DNA from: a bacterium
Lineage (GTDB): Bacteria; 4484-113; JAFGCY01
Assembly: GCA_020849855.1 (NCBI GenBank)
Contig: JADZFO010000034.1
Location: forward strand, 62,001-126,000
Direction of reading: 5' to 3'
DNA length: 64,000 nt
The position numbers and the translations under genes were made by a program. Of the stretch, positions 7,703 to 16,597 are shown piece by piece. Within the stretch, counting starts at the first letter, position 1. Every line of letters starts with the position of its first letter. The notes under the pieces were generated by a model that saw nothing but the letters and a program-made list of their open reading frames with translations, had not been told where the DNA came from and ran no database searches.

Positions 7703-9673
7703 CTAGCGCTCCAGCAGGATGAAGGCCACCGCTTCCAGTCCGGCGGCCTGGGCTTCATCGCGCAGTGCGGCCAGCTCGCGGATGCGCCTGCGGCCGGGCG
7801 TTGTAACCAGCACCAGCTTGCCGAATCCTGCAAGCTGGGCCGCATAGACCGCGCCAACACCGGTACTCTCCACACCGACAAGGCGTTCGCGCTGTGCAGC
7901 CTCCACACCGGCAGTCTCAAGGGCCTTGCGTACTGCTTCGGCGATCTGCGCTCCGCTGGGCTTCGCATGAGCAATCGTGATGCCCAGTGGACCATCAAGC
8001 TGCTGCAGTAATCTGGCCGTCCTGGCGGTCAGTCTGCGCATCTCAAGCTCAGAAGCCTCCTGGCCGCCCGCCTTCATAGTCGCCAGCACCGGCAGGCCGA
8101 AGGCCGCCGAAAGGTCGTCAGCGCTTACAACCCGCGGGTCGGAGGCCCGCAGCAGGAGCACAGCGGCGATCGTGGCGATGAGGCCAAAGACCGCTGAGCT
8201 GAAGGCGACCTGCCCCAAGCGCGGGCGCACCGGGCGCGGGTTCACCACGGCGGCGTCAACCACCTGCACCGCCGAGACTTCGCTGATCTTCTGCAGAGTT
8301 GCCTCTAGCCGCTGCTCGTAGAGCGCGGCCAGGCCCTTGTTGCGAAGGTCGATCTCGCCCGTCAGGCGGTTCAGCTCCATGCTGCTCTCGGGAGTCATAT
8401 CCAGCAGGGACTGGAACTTGCCGACATTCTTGCCCGCAGCGGAAATCTTGCGCTCCAGCTGTTTTACCGACTCATCCAGAAATGCGCTGAGATTGCCCTT
8501 CTGGGCTGTTAACTGGCTTTGCAGCTGAATCACATCCGGATGCTGCTCGGTCTTCGTTTCCAGCTCGTCCTCCAGCCGCTGCTCAGTCTGGATGATCTGC
8601 GTAACCAGGTCTGTTTCTATATTGCCGGGCACTTCAAGGCTCTTGTAATAGCCTCGCGTGTTGCCGTGCTTGCGGATCTGCTCCCGCAGCGCACCCACCT
8701 GGGCCCGCTCGGTCTGCAGGTCGCTGAGCTGAACGCCTTCGCTCAGGAAGCTCTGTGTCACGGAGGTGTTCTGCTGGCTGGCGATCAGACGGTCGCGGTC
8801 CTCGAGCAGCGCGGCCATATCTGTGCGCAGGCCGTCCACTTCGGCCTCGACTGTCGCGATCTGCTCCTCAATATAGGTCAGAGCCGCCGAGCTGGACTGC
8901 TGCCTGGTGCTGACATCCCGGGCGCGGTACCAGTCCATGATGCCCTCAACCATGCGGGCCGAGAGCTCCGGGTGCTTCTGAGTAGCACCAATGCCAACAG
9001 AGCGGCTCTTCTCGCCAATACGGAAGACACGAAGGCTGAGGCCCAGTTCAGGGATGATCTGCTGCGGGTCAGTCAGCTTGATCTTCCAGCTCTGACTTAC
9101 CCCTGTCTTGAAGCCACTGGCGGTAATGTCCAGGGACGGGCTGCTTAGCTTCTGGCCCTGCGGCTTCGTGTCCACGGCACGGCCGTTGACCATCAGCGTC
9201 ACACTGCCCGATTCGTCAACCTTCAGCGCATAGCGGTTGTTCTGGGCCTTGCCATAGTCCAGGCGCAGGTCAGTGACTTCCGGGTAAGGCAGCCGGCCGT
9301 AGTCCAGCGGGCTGGGGGCCAGCTTCAGGATCGCGAAGGCACGCTGAAACTGATACAGCAGGGGGCTGGGCTGCCAGTCCGGCATCAGCATGGCGGTCAG
9401 GTGCATTTTGTCCGCCAGGTGCTGCTTGACACTGGCTGACTCAAGCAGCGCCATTTCGTCCAGCATGCTGTCGCCGCCGCCAAGGGAGGTGATGCCGGTG
9501 ACGATCTTGTCCGGAGCCTGCGTGACGTATGCCGTAGTGCGGCTGTAGTAATCAGGAGCGCTGGAGAGGGCGAAAATCGCTGACAGGCCGGCAAAAGCGA
9601 CAAAGAGCAGGGCTGCGCTCAGCCCGTACCGCCTGATGATTCCGCTGATCAATGCAGATCCGCTTCTGCCCAC
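7703..9673 (-). CDS. Wzz-type polysaccharide chain-length/export protein with degenerate kinase-like tail
   Basis: 656 aa. Membrane segment about 17-36, a long periplasmic part with coiled-coil stretches (about 260-460, including LDMTPESSMELNRL, comparable to the proline/helix region of Wzz/GNVR proteins), a second membrane segment about 485-505, then a cytoplasmic tail starting SDPRVVSADDLSAAFGLPVLATM. That tail resembles the start of bacterial tyrosine kinases (Wzc/CpsD), but no Walker A P-loop is visible, so kinase activity is unlikely. It probably sets the chain length of the polymer built by the neighbouring enzymes. GTG at 9673 has a Shine-Dalgarno GGAAGG 5 nt upstream. Confidence 0.85.
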   Translation of the reverse strand: MGRSGSALISGIIRRYGLSAALLFVAFAGLSAIFALSSAPDYYSRTTAYVTQAPDKIVTGITSLGGGDSMLDEMALLESASVKQHLADKMHLTAMLMPDWQPSPLLYQFQRAFAILKLAPSPLDYGRLPYPEVTDLRLDYGKAQNNRYALKVDESGSVTLMVNGRAVDTKPQGQKLSSPSLDITASGFKTGVSQSWKIKLTDPQQIIPELGLSLRVFRIGEKSRSVGIGATQKHPELSARMVEGIMDWYRARDVSTRQQSSSAALTYIEEQIATVEAEVDGLRTDMAALLEDRDRLIASQQNTSVTQSFLSEGVQLSDLQTERAQVGALREQIRKHGNTRGYYKSLEVPGNIETDLVTQIIQTEQRLEDELETKTEQHPDVIQLQSQLTAQKGNLSAFLDESVKQLERKISAAGKNVGKFQSLLDMTPESSMELNRLTGEIDLRNKGLAALYEQRLEATLQKISEVSAVQVVDAAVVNPRPVRPRLGQVAFSSAVFGLIATIAAVLLLRASDPRVVSADDLSAAFGLPVLATMKAGGQEASELEMRRLTARTARLLQQLDGPLGITIAHAKPSGAQIAEAVRKALETAGVEAAQRERLVGVESTGVGAVYAAQLAGFGKLVLVTTPGRRRIRELAALRDEAQAAGLEAVAFILLER

Positions 9674-9734
9674 TTACGCCTTCCCACTCCGCCGGCCGGC
9701 TCGCCGGAGGCGGCGGCTCAATCTGCGGACGGCG

Positions 9735-9740
9735 ATTATA
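9735..9740 (-). promoter_or_regulatory. -10 box upstream of the wzz-like gene
   Basis: TATAAT on the minus strand, about 60 nt before the GTG at 9673. The leader between them carries a GC-rich inverted repeat (about 9688-9716) and a Shine-Dalgarno sequence, unlike the leaderless genes nearby. Confidence 0.45.
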
Positions 9741-9761
9741 AGGTAAGAAGCCCTGCGGCGC

Positions 9762-10931
9762 TCAATGCTGGCCCCGCCGACGCCGCACGGCCGCTTCAAT
9801 GCAGTCGGCATAACGAGAAGCGCAGGCCTGGATGCTGTAATGCTGCTGCGCGAAGTCATGCAGAGCCTTGCCCATGCCTTCCAAGCTGTCTGTTCCCAGA
9901 CTGAGCAGCTCCGTGAGAGCCTCAGACAGGCTGCCAGGGTCATCCGGCCGGGCCAGCAGACCCCGGCCAGCGCCAAGCAGTATCGGCGCCGCACCAACTG
10001 CTGTACTTACAGCCGGTCGGCCGCTGAAGGCTGCCTCCAGCAGGGCCAGGCCGAAGGACTCGGAGCGGCTGGGCATGACATAGGCATCGGCAGCCGCCAG
10101 ATAGTTTGCGGGAGCATCCGTGTGTGGCAGCAGCAGGGCCTTGTCCTGATGCGGTCCCAGGGCGCTCAAGATCTTCTGGTGTATCTGCTGGTCCTGGACA
10201 GCACCCGTATTGACCCAGAGCAGGCGCTCAGCCGCACCGCCGGCATCCCAGAGCTGCCTCAGGGCCTGCGCCAGAACGTCGTGGCCCTTGACTGCGGCAA
10301 TGCGCGCAGAGCTGTAGATGATGAAGGCATCCTGCGGCAGGCCCAGGGCAGCGCGGGCCGCATGACGGCCCGCATAGGGCACGAAGGGAAAGCTGGCGGG
10401 ATCCACACCGTTCGCTATCACCACTATGCGCTCTCGGGCTATGCGATATGACGCGGCCAGTGCCGCCGCGCTCTCGTCGTTGAGCGCAATCAGGGCGTCC
10501 GCGCGGCCGGCCAGCCTGCCCTCCGTCTCGATGAAGCTGCGGGCCGGAGTCTGAGAGCGGAAGCTGATCAGACAGGCCAGGAGCGGCAGGCTGTTGGCCA
10601 CGATGAGGTTGTGCAGGTTGGTGCCCTGCAGCAGCGAGAGTACGGCGTCGATGCGCTCGCGCAGGATCAGTTGCCGCAAGCTCAGCCAGAAGGCCAGGGG
10701 CAGACGGCCAAGTTTTGGGATGACGTGCACCGGCACTGACTGACTCGCCAGCGCTTCCCGGCTGCTGCCGGGATCGCGGAACACCAGCAGCTGCGGCGCT
10801 ATCCTGCTGCGCTCAAGCTGGGCGCAAAGCTGCAGCGCCATGCGCTCCGCGCCACCAATGCCCATACCCCTGGCGTCAGGCAGTGGGTTGACATTCGGGA
10901 CCATGATCAGCGTGCGGACCGGCGGGCTCAC
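9762..10931 (-). CDS. Family 4 glycosyltransferase
   Basis: 389 aa, GT-B fold. GGAERMALQL near residue 26 is the N-terminal acceptor-domain loop; VVIANGVDPASF (about 170-181) and ARIAAVKGHDVL precede the donor domain, and SRSESFGLALLEA carries the E-x7-E donor-phosphate motif. It belongs to the same polysaccharide cluster as the gene at 6601. The sugar specificity is not predictable. GTG at 10931 lies 7 nt after TATAAT (10939-10944, minus strand). The gene is divergent from the O-antigen-ligase-like gene with only 34 bp between start codons. Confidence 0.88.
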   Translation of the reverse strand: MSPPVRTLIMVPNVNPLPDARGMGIGGAERMALQLCAQLERSRIAPQLLVFRDPGSSREALASQSVPVHVIPKLGRLPLAFWLSLRQLILRERIDAVLSLLQGTNLHNLIVANSLPLLACLISFRSQTPARSFIETEGRLAGRADALIALNDESAAALAASYRIARERIVVIANGVDPASFPFVPYAGRHAARAALGLPQDAFIIYSSARIAAVKGHDVLAQALRQLWDAGGAAERLLWVNTGAVQDQQIHQKILSALGPHQDKALLLPHTDAPANYLAAADAYVMPSRSESFGLALLEAAFSGRPAVSTAVGAAPILLGAGRGLLARPDDPGSLSEALTELLSLGTDSLEGMGKALHDFAQQHYSIQACASRYADCIEAAVRRRRGQH

Positions 10932-10965
10932 CGCGCAGATTATAGGCTCGCCCTATAATCGACCT
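10932..10965. promoter_or_regulatory. Mirror-image divergent -10 boxes
   Basis: The 34-bp gap contains a perfect 9-bp inverted repeat: GATTATAGG at 10938-10946 and CCTATAATC at 10952-10960, with a 5-bp spacer. Each arm holds a TATAAT for one gene, 7 nt (minus) and 6 nt (plus) from the respective GTG. Confidence 0.65.
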
Positions 10966-12438
10966 GTGCTCAGAGGAGCGGAGGCGGTAATCGGGGCGGA
11001 GCTCCCCACCATCAGACAGTGGCGTTTCGAGCCCGTCTGGCTGCGTCTGCGCAATATCTTCACAATCCTCTACCTCACGCTGTTCCTTCATGAACTGCTG
11101 GTCAAGGTTCTGCTGTATCTGGCAGTCCCGCTGGCCGGCGGACCGCAGCTGCCCCTGCTGCCCTACCACGACATTTTCCTGTTCCTGCTGTTGATCCTCG
11201 GCGTCTGGCGCATGGTCAGCGACCCGGGCTGGCGCAGCCGCCTCAGCCTGCCCGGTCTGCCCTGGGTAGCTGCGCTGACACTCTTCTGCAGCGCATTTAT
11301 GTGGCTTAACCTCAACGGCATCGTGGACCTGGCGGTGATCAAGGGCATCATCCTGCCCATGCTGCTCTATGCGGTTGGCGTGCTCTGTGGCGTGGACCGC
11401 GCGGTTTTCCTGCGCTGGCTGCTGATCACGGCGGGCATCAACCTGGCTGTATCACTGGTCATCGCGCTCTTCTTTCTTGCGCCCTATGGCGACCTGATCT
11501 TCCTGCTGGATCTGCTGATGCCGCGGGCGGAGCATCTCTTCTCGCAGGTCTTCAGGCACGCGACCGTGCATGTACCTACAGGTCTGGCCATGGCCCGCCT
11601 GGCCTACATGACCATCTTCAGCGTCGCCGGGCTGCTTAGCCTCTGGGAGTACGCCCACACCCGCGAGCGGCGGCGCAAGGCGCTGTTCTTCGTGTTCTTT
11701 ATGCTCAGCACAGCCACTGTGCTGCTCACCTTTTCACGCTCCGGGGTGGCAACTTACGCTCTTTCGGTACTCTTCTACCTACTGGCTGCGGGTCTTGTGG
11801 AGCGCAAGGATGGCAGCACCCAGACCACAGGTGTACGCCTGCTGGGCTTCACCTTCTCGCTGTGCCTGGGGGCCTTCCTGCTGGTGAACAGCGCCCTGAA
11901 CCAGATCAACTCAAACGTGAACTTCCTGGCGGCGGAATCCCTGACCAGCAGCTCTGGTGGACGCTTTGGCATGTGGCAGGGCATTCTGGCCGAGGTTGAC
12001 CGCAAGGAGGGCTGGCTGAGCGGTATCCGCTCGGATTACTCCGTGTACCACACCAGTGTTGGCGGCCGGGTCAGAGAAAACGTCTGGAGCGAGAACGCCT
12101 ACCTGACCGTGGATAACCAGTACCTGAACCTGCTGCTGAAGGGCGGTTTGATGGCGGTCGCCTGCTACTTCGCCGCCTGCCTGCTCATCACAGCGCAGTT
12201 CTGGCGCAACCAGGACTGGATCAGCTTTGGCTTCATGCTCTTCACCCTGCTGATTGACCTTAATCTGCGCAGTGGCTCCTACGGCCAGGTCATCATCTGT
12301 CTGATCGGCGGGGCCTGGGCGGCGGACCAGGCGATGAGCAGCTACGCGCCGCGCTTCGCGGCCATGCACTTTGCCCGTGGACCGGTAAGCCGCAGCGGGG
12401 AAGCCTCAGGACGTGCGGCTGCGGAGCAGATCAGCTAG
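10966..12438 (+). CDS. O-antigen ligase/polymerase-like membrane protein
   Basis: 490 aa with 10 or more membrane segments and one larger loop (about 330-385, after NSALNQINSN), the layout of the Wzy/WaaL O-antigen polymerase-ligase superfamily. GGRFGMWQGILAEV with RSDYSVYHTSVGG fits the catalytic periplasmic loop region. It would polymerise or ligate the lipid-linked polysaccharide. The open frame extends upstream to 10840, but GTG at 10966 is preferred because TATAAT (10954-10959) ends 6 nt before it and the upstream part is antisense to the glycosyltransferase. Its 3' end overlaps the convergent flippase gene by 33 nt. Polymerase versus ligase cannot be decided. Confidence 0.82.
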   Translation: MLRGAEAVIGAELPTIRQWRFEPVWLRLRNIFTILYLTLFLHELLVKVLLYLAVPLAGGPQLPLLPYHDIFLFLLLILGVWRMVSDPGWRSRLSLPGLPWVAALTLFCSAFMWLNLNGIVDLAVIKGIILPMLLYAVGVLCGVDRAVFLRWLLITAGINLAVSLVIALFFLAPYGDLIFLLDLLMPRAEHLFSQVFRHATVHVPTGLAMARLAYMTIFSVAGLLSLWEYAHTRERRRKALFFVFFMLSTATVLLTFSRSGVATYALSVLFYLLAAGLVERKDGSTQTTGVRLLGFTFSLCLGAFLLVNSALNQINSNVNFLAAESLTSSSGGRFGMWQGILAEVDRKEGWLSGIRSDYSVYHTSVGGRVRENVWSENAYLTVDNQYLNLLLKGGLMAVACYFAACLLITAQFWRNQDWISFGFMLFTLLIDLNLRSGSYGQVIICLIGGAWAADQAMSSYAPRFAAMHFARGPVSRSGEASGRAAAEQIS

Positions 12439-13941
12439 GAAGCGCAGCTGGGCCCGGCCTTCGCCGCCAGCCAGCAGCAGGCTGGCCGTGGAGGTGGCCA
12501 TGAAAAGCAGCGTGTAAAGCAGGCCGGTCGCGATCGTAAGCGGCAAGCCGGCCGGATAAGGCAGAACTCGGTGCAGTCCAATCAGCAGTGCTGCCGCTGG
12601 CAGCAGGCACAGGGCAGGTTTCCAGGGCAGTGGCCAGGGCACATGCCGGCTGCCGCCCATGTAAAGCGCGCTGCCATAGAGCGCGTAGGTGATGAGGCTG
12701 GCCAGTGCCACGCCGACGGCGCCAAGAGACGGCGCGAGAGCGAAGTTCAGCCCGATGTTCAGCGCCACTGCCGCCAGGATGTACCAGCCCAGCTCACCGG
12801 TGGCCCGGCCAAACTCAAAGCCGCGCCGCAGCTGGCTCTGCAGATAGACCAGCGTGAGTGCCGGCAGCAGGTACACAAGGTAGTCCGCAGCCGCGGCGTA
12901 GGCCGGGTCAAGCACCGAGCCAACCACAGCGTCGCGCAGCAGATAAATGCTGAGACCCACGGCAGCCAGGACCTGCAGCACCAGTGCCGTATAGCGGTAC
13001 ATATAAAGCCCGGCGGCGCGCGGCCCCTCGCGCTCCAGCACCTGGTAGCTGGCGGGGGAACTGGCCATGTCCAGCGGCTGGTAGGGCAGCTGCAGCAGGT
13101 TCATTGTCAGCTGGTAGGCCTGGTAATAGATGCCGATCTCCGCCTTGCTGCGGAAGAGGCCAAGGATCAGCAGACCTGAGCGGTTCAAGAGGTTCTGCGC
13201 TGCACCGACCAGGGTCAGCGGCGCGCCATAGCGCAGGATAGGCTGGATCGCCCGCAAGCGAAAGCTGTCGGCAGAAAGCCTGACCGGCTCTTTCCAGCGC
13301 AGCATGGCGGCCACCGCAGAAATAAAGGTGGCGGCGCCCTGGGACAGCACCAGAACATCACCGCTGGCCTGCCAATACTTCAGCAGCAGCCAGCCCAGGC
13401 CAAGCTTGGACAGCGCCACCAGCATGCCAGACAGTGCCCAGTCCAGTGCCCGCCGCTGCACACGAAAGACCCACTGAGTGAAGCTGAGCGCGGCCTGGAA
13501 AATCACCAGCACCAACGCGCCGATGGCACTGGTCCAGTCCACATGGCTTAATGGCGCGCTCAGACAGTACAGGGCTGTGACCAGGCCGATCAGGCCTGAA
13601 ACCAGGATCTGGGCGGCTACGATCCTGCCAATAAAGTCCGGACGGTCTTCAACAGATTGCGCCGGATACTCGCGCAGCAGGGTCATGTTGATCCAGCCGA
13701 AGCCGAAGTTCGTCAGGATCTCGACCGTGGCCATGACAATGGCGTAGTGACCCATTTCCGCCGGGTCCAGCAGGCGCGTGAAGAGGTACACCCCGGCAAA
13801 ACTGCACAGGGCTGCTACTACTGTGGACAGGGCATAGAGCAGGACTTCACGACCAAGGCCCCGGTTGAGGGCTGTTTCGCCTGAGCGCCTGGAGGCGGCT
13901 GCCGGAGCCTCGTCAACCGCCTGCTCGTCCTTGTCTGGCAC
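12406..13941 (-). CDS. Wzx-type polysaccharide flippase
   Basis: 511 aa with about 12-14 membrane segments and a charged 30-residue N-terminal tail. The first helices (LLYALSTVVAALCSFAGVYLFTRLLDPAEMGHYAI) match the MATE/MVF-type oligosaccharide flippase family, which moves undecaprenyl-linked oligosaccharides across the inner membrane. It lies 20 nt downstream of the nucleotide-sugar dehydrogenase gene on the same strand, consistent with one operon. GTG at 13941 is the first in-frame start after that gene; the ribosome-binding site is weak (GGGCGGGAC). It overlaps the O-antigen-ligase-like gene tail to tail by 33 nt. Confidence 0.87.
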   Translation of the reverse strand: MPDKDEQAVDEAPAAASRRSGETALNRGLGREVLLYALSTVVAALCSFAGVYLFTRLLDPAEMGHYAIVMATVEILTNFGFGWINMTLLREYPAQSVEDRPDFIGRIVAAQILVSGLIGLVTALYCLSAPLSHVDWTSAIGALVLVIFQAALSFTQWVFRVQRRALDWALSGMLVALSKLGLGWLLLKYWQASGDVLVLSQGAATFISAVAAMLRWKEPVRLSADSFRLRAIQPILRYGAPLTLVGAAQNLLNRSGLLILGLFRSKAEIGIYYQAYQLTMNLLQLPYQPLDMASSPASYQVLEREGPRAAGLYMYRYTALVLQVLAAVGLSIYLLRDAVVGSVLDPAYAAAADYLVYLLPALTLVYLQSQLRRGFEFGRATGELGWYILAAVALNIGLNFALAPSLGAVGVALASLITYALYGSALYMGGSRHVPWPLPWKPALCLLPAAALLIGLHRVLPYPAGLPLTIATGLLYTLLFMATSTASLLLAGGEGRAQLRFLADLLRSRTS

Positions 13942-13961
13942 CGTCCCGCCCGCGCCGCTGC

Positions 13962-15266
13962 TCAGAGCCGCACGATGCTTCCGCCGCTGGTACCTCGCAT
14001 TGCATTGCGCGTATCAACGACCTGGCGGGCGTGCGAGGCCACCATCTGATAATCGACGCCGTCGTGGTTCGTGAGCACCAGCACGAGATCCGAGCCGGCA
14101 AGGTAGTCCGGGGTCAGCACGTGGCTGCTCATCGTCTGCCCGCCGAGCTGGATGGAAGGCACGAAGGGATCGTGAAAGCTGATGTTGGCGCCGCGCTTCT
14201 GCAGCTCATACATCACATCCAGGGCCGGGCTTTCGCGTACATCGTCAACGTTGGCCTTGTAGGCCACGCCGAGGCAGGCAATATTGCTGCCCTTAAGGGC
14301 GATGGCCTGCTCGTTCAGGGTTTCCATGACAAGGTGCACCACATAATGCGGCATGCCGCTGTTGACCTGGTCCGAGACCTCGATCATGCGGCTGGGGAAG
14401 TTCAGGGCGCGCATCTTCCAGGCCAGGTACTGCGGGTCGATGGGGATGCAGTGGCCGCCCAGCCCTGGGCCGGGATAGAAGGCCTGGAATCCGAAGGGCT
14501 TGGTAGAAGCTGCCTGGATAATCTCCCAGACATCCACACCCAGCTTGCGGCAGATCATCGCAAACTCGTTGGCCCAGGCTATGTTGACATTGCGGTAGGT
14601 GTTCTCCAGCAGCTTGACCAGCTCGGCGGTCATGGTGCTGGAGACGGTATGCACCGGGGAGATCACCTTTGAATAGAGCAAGCGCGCCAGCTCAGTGCAG
14701 GCCGGCGTGCAGCCGCCCACCACCTTGGGGGTGTTCTCTGTCTTATAGACGGGGTTGCTGGGGTCAACACGCTCGGGGCTGAAGGCAATGAAGATGTCGC
14801 GGCCGATCTCCCACTCGGGATGCCCGGCCAGCAGGGGCGCGGCCATCTCATCGTCCGTGGTGCCCGGGTAAGTAGTGGACTCCAGGACCAGCAACTGCCC
14901 TGCCCTTGCGTACTTCTTAAGCTCGACCACAACGGCGTGGATATAGCTGAGGTCCGGCTCCTTGGTCTTTCCCAGAGGTGTCGGCACACAGATACTCAGG
15001 CACTCGCATTCAGCCAGGCGCGACATGTCCGTCGTAGCCGACAGCAGTCCCGCGTCCACCGCCTGCTTGAGGTCTTCATCGCGAACATCATCAATGTAGT
15101 TCTTACCACGATTGATCATGGCCGCGCGCTCGCTGGAGACGTCGAAGCCCAGGACCTTGTAGCCCTTGCGGGCAAAAAGCTCGGCCAGCGGCAAGCCGAC
15201 ATAGCCGAGGCCAACGACGCCGATCAGGGCCTCGCGGCTTTCAATACGCTCTGCAAGCTGTTTCAT
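13962..15266 (-). CDS. Nucleotide-sugar 6-dehydrogenase (UDP-GlcNAc/ManNAc type)
   Basis: 434 aa. Rossmann motif GLGYVG (19-24), the family stretch FSPERVDP (about 162-169), TYRNVNIAWANE (223-234), and the catalytic cysteine C273 in GPGLGGHCIPIDP. This is the UDP-glucose/UDP-ManNAc dehydrogenase superfamily, which oxidises a sugar C6 alcohol to a carboxylate. FSPERVDPSNP and GLGGHCIPIDP are closer to WbpA/WecC than to UDP-glucose dehydrogenase, so an N-acetyl-hexosaminuronic acid product is likely. Together with the epimerase upstream it would supply the polysaccharide. ATG at 15266 follows GATAAT by 9 nt (15276-15281, minus strand). Confidence 0.9.
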   Translation of the reverse strand: MKQLAERIESREALIGVVGLGYVGLPLAELFARKGYKVLGFDVSSERAAMINRGKNYIDDVRDEDLKQAVDAGLLSATTDMSRLAECECLSICVPTPLGKTKEPDLSYIHAVVVELKKYARAGQLLVLESTTYPGTTDDEMAAPLLAGHPEWEIGRDIFIAFSPERVDPSNPVYKTENTPKVVGGCTPACTELARLLYSKVISPVHTVSSTMTAELVKLLENTYRNVNIAWANEFAMICRKLGVDVWEIIQAASTKPFGFQAFYPGPGLGGHCIPIDPQYLAWKMRALNFPSRMIEVSDQVNSGMPHYVVHLVMETLNEQAIALKGSNIACLGVAYKANVDDVRESPALDVMYELQKRGANISFHDPFVPSIQLGGQTMSSHVLTPDYLAGSDLVLVLTNHDGVDYQMVASHARQVVDTRNAMRGTSGGSIVRL

Positions 15267-15275
15267 AGGGCGCGA

Positions 15276-15281
15276 ATTATC
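15276..15281 (-). promoter_or_regulatory. -10 box of the nucleotide-sugar dehydrogenase gene
   Basis: GATAAT on the minus strand, 9 nt from the ATG at 15266, without room for a Shine-Dalgarno sequence. Confidence 0.45.
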
Positions 15282-15292
15282 CTATACGCCAG

Positions 15293-15314
15293 AAGGCCGG
15301 ACTTGCCGGCCCTT
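15293..15314 (-). terminator. Short GC hairpin after the epimerase gene
   Basis: GGCCGG and CCGGCC arms around a 5-nt loop, 19 nt beyond the epimerase stop and just ahead of the next promoter. There is only a weak T-run on the minus strand (TTCT), so termination is a guess. Confidence 0.35.
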
Positions 15315-15332
15315 GTCTGCTCTCGGCGCGGC

Positions 15333-16322
15333 TCAGGCTGTGCCTGTGCGCTCGCGGCTGTCCACGATCTTCAGGCTCTTGCGGCCAGCGAAATAGTCCC
15401 GATACCAGGGAATCGCCTGTTCAAGGCCGCTCTCCAGGGTGAAGGCCGGCTGGTAGCCAAGGTCGCTGATCGTGCTGCCGATATCGGCCCGGCTGTGCCG
15501 GATGTCGCCAGGTCGCGGATCGATATACTCCGGCTTGATTTCCGACTGCAGCAGGCTGGAGACAATCTGATAAAGCCTGTTGATGGTGGTCTGGTTGCCG
15601 CAGGCCACGTTGTAGACCTTTCCGGCGGCGCCGGGGGCGGTCATGGCCTTGATAGTGGCCTGGACGCAGTCCTCAATGTAGGTGAAGTCGCGGCTCTGCT
15701 CACCGTCACCTTCAATGTGTGGTGGCTGGCCGGAAATCAGGCTGCGAACAAAGCTGGGGATCACGGCGGCGTAGGGGTTCTCGGGATCCTGGCGCGGGCC
15801 ATAGACGTTGAAGTATCGCAGCGCCACGGTCTCGATGCCGAAGCATTCATAGAAGACGCGCATGTACTGCTCGCCGGTCATCTTGGTTACCGCATAGGGC
15901 GAGGCTGGCTCCAGCTTGTCGCCGATGCTCTGCGGCAGGTTGGCGTTGCGCCCGTAAACACTGCTGCTGGAAGCAAAGACCACGCGCTCGACGCCCATCT
16001 CGCGGGCCGCGCAGAGGATGCTGAGTGTTCCAACAACATTGGCCTGGTTGCTGTCCAGGGGATCCCGCAGCGAGCGCGGGACGGATCCCAGAGCGGCCAG
16101 GTGCCAGACATAGCGGGCACCATCGCAGACCTTCTTGCACAGCCCGACATCCGTCACGGAGCCGCGCACAAAGGTAACGCGCTCGCGCACGTCCCGCAGA
16201 TTCTGCTCATTGCCGGTTGACAGGTCATCAAGCACCCGGACCTGATAGCCGCGCTCGATCAACTGTGTCACCAGGTGCGAGCCAATGAAGCCGGCACCAC
16301 CGGTAACCACTACAAGAGTCAT
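15333..16322 (-). CDS. NAD-dependent sugar epimerase (WbpP/GalE-like)
   Basis: 329 aa, extended short-chain dehydrogenase. N-terminal TGGAGFIGSH (7-16), SSSSVYG (about 119-125), catalytic Y143-x3-K147 in SPYAVTKMTGEQY, and LRYFNVYGPRQDPENPYAAVIP, a stretch strongly shared with UDP-GlcNAc 4-epimerases such as WbpP. It probably interconverts UDP-GlcNAc and UDP-GalNAc for the polysaccharide. Start: ATG at 16322 is chosen over an in-frame ATG at 16349 because the latter lies within the -10 box TATAAT (16348-16353), while AGGGGAG precedes 16322 at a good distance. Confidence 0.9.
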   Translation of the reverse strand: MTLVVVTGGAGFIGSHLVTQLIERGYQVRVLDDLSTGNEQNLRDVRERVTFVRGSVTDVGLCKKVCDGARYVWHLAALGSVPRSLRDPLDSNQANVVGTLSILCAAREMGVERVVFASSSSVYGRNANLPQSIGDKLEPASPYAVTKMTGEQYMRVFYECFGIETVALRYFNVYGPRQDPENPYAAVIPSFVRSLISGQPPHIEGDGEQSRDFTYIEDCVQATIKAMTAPGAAGKVYNVACGNQTTINRLYQIVSSLLQSEIKPEYIDPRPGDIRHSRADIGSTISDLGYQPAFTLESGLEQAIPWYRDYFAGRKSLKIVDSRERTGTA

Positions 16323-16347
16323 TCCAGTTACTCCCCTAGAGCGCGCC

Positions 16348-16353
16348 ATTATA
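16348..16353 (-). promoter_or_regulatory. -10 box of the epimerase gene
   Basis: TATAAT on the minus strand gives a leader of about 20 nt with a Shine-Dalgarno sequence before the ATG at 16322. Confidence 0.5.
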
Positions 16354-16533
16354 AACCTGATGCCGGGCTGGACGGGAAGTAGCTGAGACCGGTAAACAAG
16401 GGTAAAGTGCTGAAAAATGGCGGAAACTGACCATACTGCCGCGGTGATTCAAGTGTCTGGCAGCCCACAATCGACAAAATCCGACAAAACTTGATAGACG
16501 AGCGCATGAAATCCGTTATGATTAACGGGTCTC

Positions 16534-16554
16534 GTGGCAGGCTACGTCTGCCAC
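16534..16554 (+). other. Hairpin in the leader of the TIG lipoprotein gene
   Basis: Arms GTGGCAG (16534-16540) and CTGCCAC (16548-16554) with a 7-nt loop lie between a weak promoter-like TATGAT (about 16517-16522) and the start codon. It could regulate the mRNA. The surrounding 16350-16597 gap holds no gene, and no known riboswitch consensus was recognised. Confidence 0.4.
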
Positions 16555-16597
16555 AGCCAGCAATGGCACGGTAAACCCACTGCGGAAGGTGCGAGCT

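Noticed and set aside
10840..10965. Upstream ATG extension of the O-antigen-ligase-like gene
   Set aside because: It is antisense to the divergent glycosyltransferase gene and lies upstream of the TATAAT promoter at 10954.
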